Shown piece by piece: positions 55,766 to 64,000 of a stretch of 64,000 nucleotides of DNA. The DNA is from Eustoma russellianum (lineage: Eukaryota; Streptophyta; Magnoliopsida; Gentianales; Gentianaceae). The stretch spans positions 33,578,552 through 33,642,551 of the forward strand of contig AP025056.1 in NCBI GenBank assembly GCA_036186865.1, in the 5' to 3' direction. The translations under genes and the position numbers were made by a program. Numbering within the stretch: the first letter of the stretch is position 1; each line of letters opens with the position of its first letter. Under the pieces are notes generated by a model. That model was not told where the DNA came from, did not search any database, and saw only the letters and a list, made by a program, of their open reading frames with translations.

Positions 55766-56061
55766 CATAACCTTGTCAACTATTATTTGTTGATTTCTCC
55801 TCAAAAATCTGAGTTGGTATACATATACACAGCTTCCAAAATGTGATTATACAGGTGGAGATGATTTTTTTCTCATTTTATGAGTTGGAGACAAGAAGAC
55901 AAACCAAAAGCAAGCTAGTTGGCAAAAGTTGCCAACTTGAAATTTCAAATTTGAATGTAATGGAGACAAGATTGTTGGAGATGATTATGGAGGTGTTTTA
56001 ATTCAAAATTCTCAGCCATCACCTGGTCTAAAAGTTGGAGGGAATATGCCATCAATTCACT

Positions 56062-56071
56062 CTATAAATAG
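56062..56071 (+). promoter_or_regulatory. TATA box of young SIRE LTR
   Basis: CTATAAATAG lies about 1.06 kb into the LTR, followed by a purine-rich AGAAGACACACTTG stretch, a likely start of R. Confidence 0.8.
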
Positions 56072-57139
56072 AAGGCAAGGTGAAGAAGAGAAGACACACT
56101 TGAAAGCAAAAATTGAAGATTGTTGTCTTGCTATTCTCTTTTCATATTTTCGTTCATACTTTGTGTAGCTAAGGTGTTCCATTTCTAGTTGTTGTCCAGC
56201 TACACTATACACACCTTCTTATGTCTTATTTGTAAAATTGATTAGCCAAATCTATAAGGCTACATCAATAGGTGATAGAGGTGTTGCAACCAAGAGTTGC
56301 ATAAAGGTGTTCATCCAAGTCTTGAATAGGGTTGGTGTTTAACCCAAGGATCAAGCTTGGTTCTTGCTGTAATTTGGTTCATACCACAGTGAAATCCAAG
56401 GAAAGGTGTTCCTTGGGACTGGAGTAGGTCACATTGACCGAACCAGGATAAATTCTTGGTGTTCTTGTCTTCTTTACATTTTTCTGTTTTCTGCCCTTTT
56501 TCACTACAGATTTCACACAACTTTTCACGTTTTGAAAAAATAGGTAAACACTTTCAAAATTCGTGATGTTTGGTGAAGTTATACTTCAGACTGTTAGCTT
56601 TCATTTGCAACAAGAATCACTTGATTTGAGCAAGGGAAAGTTAGTCTTTAAGTCATTGCAAGATAACTGCTCCAATCTGGCTGCAATCTGACCAGTTTTG
56701 AGAAAACTTGAATTCTGTATTTATCCATAATTGTTTGAGGTCACTAGACTTTCTAAGGAGTGTTTTGATATAAAGATTAATCTTTTTGGTCAAGTATTCA
56801 AAGAGAAATACGTTTTGCAAAATCAGCAACATTCTGTCCAATTCTGTCCTGTTTGACCATCTGAATCTTTTTATTTGTTTGAAGGGTCAAACGATCTTAT
56901 TTGTATCTGATATTTGGACAGAGTCTTGCTAACAAATTGAAGTTCAATTCTGGAAAGTTTCACGATTTTTGAAGTTGTGTACATTTATTTGTGAATTTGT
57001 CAAAAACGGGTTCTGAATCTGAGGTGATCTCAGATTCTGTTTTCAAAGGGGATTTTAACAAAGGGTTGTAGTGTAATTTCCGCTAACCACTATTCACCCC
57101 CCTCTAGTGGTGTTTATTGCAGGTGCACGGTCCAACATT

Positions 57140-57152
57140 TGGTATCAGAGCC
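57140..57152 (+). promoter_or_regulatory. Primer binding site, tRNA-iMet
   Basis: TGGTATCAGAGCC, perfectly complementary to the 3' end of plant initiator tRNA-Met, two bases after the LTR. Confidence 0.93.
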
Positions 57153-57251
57153 AGACCAACACCACTCAAAAGAAGCAAGATTCAACACCATACAAGGCCA
57201 AGAAACAACGATTCATTATATACTACTTGTCTCAAATCCAAGGTACATACT

Positions 57252-59408
57252 ATGGCTATTGTTTCTCACAAAGGTGAAATGGAAGGTATGTCTACCCAAC
57301 GCCCTCCTCTTATTGACGGTAATAATTTTGTTCATTGGAAACTTAGGATGAGGCTATTCTTAATGGCTATAGACATTGATTTATGGTCTATAGTTGAAGA
57401 TGGGCCGTACATTCCAACGAAAATTGAAAAAGTTGATGAAGTTACACAAGAAGTAGAGAAATATAAAAGTGAATGATCAACTGAAGATAAAAAGAAAATG
57501 TCTATGAATGCCAAAGCAATGCAATTACTTTTGAATGGACTTAGTGTTTCTGAAGCAGGTTATGTATCGAATTGTACTAGTGCTTATGATATGTGGAAGT
57601 CTTTAGTGTTAAAACATGAAGGAACAAGTGGTGTAAAAGAGTCGAAGATAAACATGCTTATGACTGAACTTGAATCTTTCAAAATGTTGCCAAACGAATC
57701 CATAACATCTATGGATTTGAGAATTACTAACATCTTCAATGCACTTGAAGCTTTAGGTAAATCTTTTACAAACAATGAGAAGGTTCAAAAGGTGTTGCGA
57801 AGTCTTCCTGGTGAATGGGATCCAAAGGTGACGGCAATCGAAGAAACAAAGTCAATTACTAAGATGGATGAATTAATAGGATCACTCAAAGTATACGAGG
57901 TAAAATTGAATCAACGAAAATCTGAATTATCAAAGATGTCAATTAAGTCTGTTGCTTTCAAATCATCTGAGTCATCTCATAGAAACAATGATGGAAGTAA
58001 TAGTGATAGTGAATTAGATGATGATTTAATATTAATAGCTAGAAAACTTAGAAAGTTTTTCAAACGGCCTAATCGAAATAGACAACAGTCTTCTTCATCC
58101 TCTTCTCAACCAAAGAAAATTAATTTTAATAATAACAAGTGGAATAATAGAGAATTAAAATGCTATTAATGTGGTCAAAAAGGACACATTTCTTACGATT
58201 GTCCGGAAAAGAAAAATAATAATAACAATAATAAGCAAGTCAAAAACAAGGAGCCTCAATGGTCCAAAACAAAGGAGCCAAATGTAAGAAAAGGCAAACG
58301 AGCAATGAAGGCGAGCACATGGAGTGACTCATCTGACTCAGAATCAGAAAAGGAAGAAGCTCAAGTCTGCTTCGTATCCAGTGAGGTAATATCTTCTTCT
58401 GATATAGATTCTGATAACGAAATGTCATTTGATGAAATGTATGAAGAATTCTTAAAGATGCATGCTCACTGTAAAAGGCTATCTAAAGAGAAAAAGAAAC
58501 TAACTGAAGAAAATGATAAGTTGAAGACGTCCAACTTGGAATTTTCTGATCAGTTAGAATCTTTTAAACAAGAGTCTACTAATACTCTTGATTCTCTTAA
58601 GATTAAAATTGAGTCACATAGGAAAAATGAAAATACATTGAAAACTGAAAATAATATATTAAAAACTAAGTTAGTTAATTGTGAAAAAGAAATAGCACAA
58701 CTTACTACATCTAAAATAGATTTAGAAAAAATGTTGGAACAGTTTAAGTCTAGAACCAATATGTTAGATACTTTAATTTCGTCACAAAAATATGGAAATG
58801 ATAAAAAGGGGTTAGGCTATATAGAAGAAAATGACAAGTTAGACAAAAAGACTAATTTTATATCATCTAAGTCTAAATTGCCATATAGTACAACTAAGTC
58901 AAATGTACATATTTTGCCTACTCCTTCCTCTACTCATTCTAAGGTAAAAATACAACGTGCACCTCCAAAAGCATCAAGGCAAAACTTTTCATCTAGATCA
59001 CATAAAAATTATGCATATATGTATAAAAATGTATCTAAGCAAAATCAAATGCATCCAACTTATTATAATACATATAAACCTAAATATAGGCAACATACAT
59101 ATCCTCCTTATAAGACTTATAGGAATTCACATACATCATATGATTATACATACATGGCACCATTCAAGAAACAAAATCTTATGCCTCATACTCATTATCA
59201 TAGTTGGCCAAAATATGATGCATATAAACCAAGATATAACATGTATGACAATGTAACATCTTTTAAATGGAATCGTCAAATACATGTTAATCCTCTTTAT
59301 TCAACTTATGAAAAAGCCGAATATGTACCCAAAAGGTACATCCAAGTTTGGATACCCAAAGGGTATATAAACAAGGATGGAACCTCTAACATTCAAGGAC
59401 CCAAGTAA
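57252..59408 (+). pseudogene. SIRE gag with coiled coil (two internal stops)
   Basis: From the ATG at 57252 (MAIVSHKGEMEGMSTQ) the frame runs 718 codons to a TAA. The gag core has HWKLRMRLFLMAIDIDLWS, GYVSNCTSAYDMW and GTSGVKESKINML. A TGA at 57474 interrupts the core, and a TAA at 58167 replaces the third residue of the CCHC knuckle (CY-stop-CGQKGHISYDC). Then come an acidic Ser/Asp/Glu stretch (DSSDSESEKEEAQVCFVSS), a coiled coil rich in Lys/Glu/Leu (about 58440-58760) and a Tyr/His-rich basic tail. It resembles the gag of the split SIRE element at 18907-20790 throughout. Confidence 0.9.
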
Positions 59409-62400
59409 AGGGTACCTAAAACTTTGTCTCCATTGTAGGAAAATTGTAAAGAGTACAAGAAGGAGGAAAAGTGAAAGAATCTAAAAACCAAGTGGTTTTT
59501 AGATAGCGGGTGTTCAAGGCACATGACGGACAACCCCAAACTATTCACCGAACTGGAACAAATCGATAATGGAGGAAAGGTGACATTCGGTGACAACAAC
59601 CAAGGCAAGGTTATTGGAAAAGGAACAATTGGGGACCCTAACACATTTCAAATACGAAATGTGTTGTTAGTAAGCAATCTTTCTTACAATTTATTAAGTA
59701 TTTCACAACTTATAGATTCTGGTTACCATGTCTCTTTTCTTCCTAATTGTTGTGATATAATAAATGAAAAAGGAGAAATTGTACTAAAAGGAAATAGGGA
59801 TGGTAACATTTACACACTATCACTAAATAACATATTAAATGCTAGGATTGAGTGTTTAGTATCACATGACTTAGATGTGAACTTATGGCATAGACGACTA
59901 GGCCATATAGGAGTTTCAACCATAGAAAGATTATCTAAGAAGAATCTAATTAGAGGAATGCCTAAGTTAGACTTACATAATTTTCAATTATGTGAAACAT
60001 GTATTAAAGGAAAACATATAAAAGAGACAATAAAATCAAAACATGAAGTGAGTACTAGTCATGTACTAGAACTGCTTCACTTAGACTTATTTGGTCCAAG
60101 TAGGACAAGAAGTCTAGGTGGACATTACTATGTGTGTGTCATAGTAGATGATTACTCACGATACACATGGACATTGTTCTTAACACACAAAGACGATGCT
60201 CCATTGGTAATCGAAAATCTTATTAAGCAACTTGAAAATCTTTATGAAGAAAATGTTAAAAGAATTAGAAGTGATAGAGGTGGAGAATTTAAAAACAAAG
60301 ATATAATTAAGTTTTGTGAATTACATGGAATAAAACATGAATTTTCACAACCAAGAACACCACAACTCAATGGAGTTGTTGAACGTAAAAATAGAACACT
60401 ACAAGAAATAGCTAGAACTATGTTGTGTGAAAACAAAGTACCTAGATATTTGTGGGCTGAAGCTGTTAGTTGTGCATGTTATATAATAAATAGGCTTTCT
60501 ATTAGAAAGAAATTAAATAAAACACCATATGAGTTATTGAATAATAGACAACCTAAGGTAGATTATCTTAGAGTATTTGGGTGTAAATGTTTTGTACTTA
60601 ATACCAAAGATAATCTAGATAAATTTGAACAAAAGTCTATTGAATGCATATTTGTTGGTTATTCAACTAATTCAAAGGCATATAGGTGTTATAATCATGC
60701 ATCTAGAAAAATAATTGAATCTATACATGTGAAATTCAATGAGAATGCATATTTTGATGTAAGTGATAAAAAGAAACAAGAGAATAATGTTGAAAATATG
60801 TTTGATGATGATGATATATTACTTGAGCCTGTTCATGATCATCTAGAACCAACTTCCCCAGAACAAGATGTGCATGAACCTTTAGGTGAAATAAATCAAG
60901 AAATTTTACAATTGGAAGATAATCTATCTAACTTATAGGATGTTCCAATTGTGTATGAAAATGTTCACACGAATGAAACATTTGAACTAGAAGAAGGTGA
61001 ACCTAGTCAACTTAGGAATTGGTGGCTTATAGAAGATAAACATAAACACCCTAAAGAGCTAATCATTGGTGATCCAAGTGTTGGGGTTAGAACACGTAGA
61101 AACATAAGTCAACCTGAAGGGCATATCTTAATATCACACTTAGAACCTAAAAATATTAAGGAAGCCTTAGGCGATTTATCATGGATAGATGCCATGCATG
61201 AGGAGTTAAACCAATTTATCTGAAATAATGTATGGGACTTAGTGCCTAAACCTGAAAATAAATCTATAATAGGAACAAAATGGATATTTAGAAACAAAAT
61301 GGAAGAACAAGGAAACATCACAAGAAATAAAGCTAGACTAGTCGCACAAGGTTATAATCAACAAGAAGGTATAGATTATGAAGAAACCTTTGCACCCGTT
61401 GCACGACTAGAAGCAATTAGATTGTTACTTGCAATTGCAAGTCTAAGCAATATTAAGCTCTTCCAAATGGACGTCAAGAGTGCATTCTTGAATGGATACA
61501 TTCAAGAAGAGGTGTTTGTCAAACAACCCCCTGGATTCGAAGATCCAAAGAATCCTAACCATGTTTACAAGCTTAAGAAAGCTCTATATGGTTTGAAACA
61601 AGCTCCAAGAGCTTGGTATGATAGATTTGCGAACTTTCTTATTGCAAATAATTATCAAAGGGGAACAATAGACAACACATTATTTCTAAGACGAAAAGAT
61701 AATGATTTGTTAATAGTTCAAATCTATGTAGATGATATAATCTTTGGTTCAACAAACCCTACCTTAGTAAAAGACTTCGAAGAATGTATGAAGTCAGAAT
61801 TTGAAATGTCAATGGTAGGAGAGTTGAATTATTTCTTAGGACTTCAAATCAAACAAACCCCTCAAGGAATTCACATTAGCCAACTTAAGTATGTCAATGA
61901 TATGATTAAGAAGTTTGGCTTTGAAGAATTAAAACCAACACCTACCCCCATGAGTGTTAGCACCAAACTAGAGAAGGATGAAAATGGTAAAACTTTTGAT
62001 GACACACTCTATAGGTCTATGATTGGATCACTATTATACTTAACTGCATCAAGACCTGATATCATGTTTAGTGTGTGTATGTGTGCTAGGTTTCAATCTT
62101 GTCCTAAGGTATCACATTACAATGCAGTTAAAAAGATCTTTAGATATCTTAAGCATACACCTCACTTAGGACTGTGTATGATAGAAACGCTAAGTTGGAA
62201 TTACACGCATATAGTGATGCTGATTATGGTGGTTGCAAATTAGATAGAAAATCCACTAGCGGTACTTGTCAATTCATAGGAACCAACTTGATTTCTTGGT
62301 TTTCTAAAAAGCAAGCTAGTGTAGCTCTTTCTACCACTGAAGCCGAGTATATGGCTTTGAGTTTATGTACTACCCAAATACTTTGGCTTAAACAGCAACT

Positions 62401-62677
62401 TAGTGATTTTGGCATTAAAATGAATAAGATTCCAATTTTCTGCGATAGCACAAGTGCAATCAATCTTTCACGGAATCCGGTGCTTCATTCTAAGGCCAAA
62501 CACATTGAGGTGCGATATCACTTTCTTCGTGATCATGTTCAAAATAAGGATATAGTGATAAACCACATAAGAACTGATCATCAAATCGCTGACATCTTCA
62601 CCAAACCCCTTAATCAAGCCACTTTTGAAAACTTACGAGCCAAATTAGGACTGATGACTTACGATACCATTGTATAG
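59409..62677 (+). pseudogene. SIRE pol: protease, integrase, RT, RNase H (stops, one frameshift)
   Basis: It is in the gag frame. Protease: KWFLDSGCSRHMTD with intact DSG (59502-59510). GAG_pre-integrase: LWHRRLGHIG..CETCIKGKH (about 59880-60020). Integrase core: LHLDLFGPS, RSDRGGEF and GVVERKN supply D, D and E, all present. RT: WIFRNKMEEQGN, FQMDVKSAFLNG, KKALYGLKQAPRAWYD and the catalytic YVDD (61725-61736). RNase H: YSDADYGGCKLDRKSTSG, SVALSTTEAEYMAL and FCDSTSAINL, in another frame because one G of a Trp codon near 62173 is missing. Stops lie at 59436, 59472, 60936 and 61221. Catalytic residues are otherwise intact, which fits a young element. Confidence 0.93.
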
Positions 62678-62978
62678 TTCTATCTTTTGCATGATTTGCA
62701 AAATAAAGGGGGAGATAGAATAAGAACATTATTTTAGTTGGTAAGTCATGTTTTAGTTGGTAAGTCATGATGAATTTTGGTAAGTTATGTTTTAGTTGGT
62801 AAGTCATGATGAATCATATGCTAAGTTTTTATTGGTATAAATTTTGGAACATAGGTTAAGGGGGAGAGTATGAGTTGCGGGGGAGCGGCATACTATTTAA
62901 AAGTTGAAAACATAGTTGAAAATATTTGGTTATAAGTTGTGACATTAAAATCATGTTAGGTTATTTTGAAAATCATCC
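62678..62978 (+). other. 3' untranslated region with short direct repeats
   Basis: TTTTAGTTGGTAAGTCATG recurs about every 40 bp between 62733 and 62812, with a variant TTTTGGTAAGTTATG. GGGGGAG occurs near 62708, 62862 and 62881 as well as in the polypurine tract. No coding frame of interest. Confidence 0.7.
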
Positions 62979-62991
62979 AAAAGGGGGAGAA
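62979..62991 (+). promoter_or_regulatory. Polypurine tract of young SIRE element
   Basis: AAAAGGGGGAGAA directly precedes the 3' LTR, matching the tract at 17321-17333. Confidence 0.9.
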
Positions 62992-64000
62992 TGTTGAGAA
63001 ATATGTTTGGATAATTTTCAAAGTCATGATTTTAAGTGATGAATACTTAAAAATGTCGCATATGGTGTTATAAATGAAAGAGTTGAATAAGTGAAGAAAA
63101 ATGACACGATGTCTAAGGTTGTTAGAAATATTTTTCTAAAATGTGATAAAATAGTTGCTTTTATTTTTACATGATTTATATATGTTTATCATGTTGTGAT
63201 TATGTAATTTTTATGATGATAATATCTTGTAACTAATATGCCCTCGAAGTTTCTACAACTTACCAAAAAGGGCAAAAGTGGTATTTTGAGTTTTGTAGGT
63301 ACTCGACATGGTGAATATGATTCAAGAAGATATTATCATCTTATTCATTATCAAGAAGGTGTTATTATATTTAATTCTGACCATCGGGGTCATTTCTGGA
63401 GTTTTATCTCACTAGGGGCATTTTGGTCATTTTACCCCCGAAGACAGTTTCGGTATTTTTACTCAAGGAATCTCTTGAGTATCTTATTATATTCATTCTG
63501 GAGTTCATTTAGTATATTCTTGAAGATTATTTGGTGGTTTTCTATTTTATTCTCTCATTTGATGATTTTATCGACGGTAGCGGGATATGTGACGGTATTC
63601 GATGTCACGTTCTATTTTCTCTTGAAGACTCTTATATATATGTTATTGGAGATTCTTAATCATCATCTTTCAGAGATTACAAGGTGTCCTTGGTGCAATA
63701 TTCATCAAAATATGTCAAGGAGAAATGGGAATTTTGATATTATATGTTGACATAACCTTGTCAACTATTATTTGTTGATTTCTCCTCAAAAATCTGAGTT
63801 GGTATACATATACACAGCCTCCAAAACGTGATTATACAGGTGGAGATGATGTTTTTCTCATTTTACGAGTTGGAGACAAGAAGACAAACCAAAAGCAAGC
63901 TAGTTGGCAAAAGTTGCCAACTTGAAATTTCAAATTTGAATGTAATGGAGACAAGATTGTTGTAGATGATTATGAAGGTGTTTTAATTCAAAATTCTCAG
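62992..64000 (+). repeat. 3' LTR of young SIRE element (truncated by window)
   Basis: It matches the first 1,010 bases of the 5' LTR with about 17 differences. It would end near 65122 if collinear. It includes a second open copy of the U3 frame (63238-63750). Confidence 0.95.
63238..63750 (+). CDS. Second copy of the U3 ORF
   Basis: 170 codons, open, same frame as 55253-55765. Between the copies I see K/Q in the HLIHY(K/Q)EG segment, V/I in LE(V/I)LNHH and two changes near CPWC. Most visible changes alter the amino acid, so there is no sign of purifying selection since insertion, as expected for sister LTRs of one element. Confidence 0.35.
   Translation: MPSKFLQLTKKGKSGILSFVGTRHGEYDSRRYYHLIHYQEGVIIFNSDHRGHFWSFISLGAFWSFYPRRQFRYFYSRNLLSILLYSFWSSFSIFLKIIWWFSILFSHLMILSTVAGYVTVFDVTFYFLLKTLIYMLLEILNHHLSEITRCPWCNIHQNMSRRNGNFDIIC

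Larger units (their letters stand above)
55007..57137 (+). repeat. 5' LTR of young SIRE element
   Basis: It is 2131 bp, from TGTTGAG to GTCCAACA. U3 has a long open frame (55253-55765) and a TATA box (56062-56071). The U5 end carries the family motif TTCACCCCCCTCTAGTGGTG (57095-57114), shared with every SIRE-type LTR of this window. Confidence 0.95.
55007..64000 (+). mobile_element. Young SIRE-type Ty1/copia element (3' LTR runs off the window)
   Basis: 5' LTR 55007-57137, primer site, gag-pol 57252-62677, polypurine tract, 3' LTR from 62992. The visible 1 kb of the two LTRs differs at about 17 positions by eye, so it is the most recent insertion here. Coding sequence lies in one frame but contains stops at 57474, 58167, 59406, 59436, 59472, 60936 and 61221 and a one-base loss near 62173. 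It is therefore not autonomous. No envelope-like gene is present between RNase H and the 3' LTR. It is inserted in CACTA sequence; the left flank is aaaga and the right flank lies outside the window. Confidence 0.95.

Overview
The window is plant nuclear DNA, most likely from a eudicot, and it consists almost entirely of nested and decayed transposable elements. The evidence is long LTRs with TG..CA ends, primer sites complementary to plant initiator tRNA-Met, a chromodomain-bearing Ty3/gypsy element, SIRE-type Ty1/copia elements with a coiled-coil gag, L1- and RTE-type LINEs and a CACTA transposon. No intact host gene, rRNA, tRNA or CRISPR array was found. The genus cannot be told from the sequence.

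Layout, left to right. (1) 1-173: 3' end of a plus-strand LINE with a TA/TG tail. (2) 171-11747: minus-strand Ty3/gypsy chromovirus with very long LTRs (about 4.6 kb) around a decayed 2.4 kb interior. (3) 11748-27927: one 5'-truncated minus-strand L1-type LINE, split inside its reverse transcriptase by a SIRE-type copia element (14301-26936, target duplication GAAAA). One LTR of that copia is itself split by a 3.1 kb solo LTR (22543-25619, target duplication CACAT). (4) 27940-30155: decayed minus-strand copia. (5) 30165-31045: 3' end of an RTE-clade LINE. (6) 31472-35752: decayed LTR element with a 'putative gypsy-type transposon' (PF04195-like) coding region and no visible pol. (7) 36440-43922: plus-strand copia LTR, gag and protease remnant, interrupted by a solo SIRE-like LTR (37081-41919) that carries a 5'-truncated LINE. 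(8) 43923-45480: partial SIRE-like LTR. (9) 46241-46859 and 54668-55006: two pieces of what is probably one CACTA transposon (subterminal repeat end and transposase N-terminal part). Between them lies a second, better preserved chromovirus (46860-54667). (10) 55007 to the window end: the youngest element, a SIRE-type copia with 2.13 kb LTRs. Its gag-pol is in one frame but holds several stops and one frameshift.

The most interesting result is in the second chromovirus. Its coding region is broken at two places, and each break is an AT-rich GT..AG segment (75 and 67 bp) whose removal restores a continuous gag-protease-RT frame. The first chromovirus keeps a GT at the place matching the second donor. 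Other points worth a second look are a 172-codon membrane-protein-like reading frame inside the U3 of the young copia LTR, tandem and hairpin arrays inside several LTRs, and recurrent Asp-to-Asn and Glu-to-Lys changes at catalytic positions.
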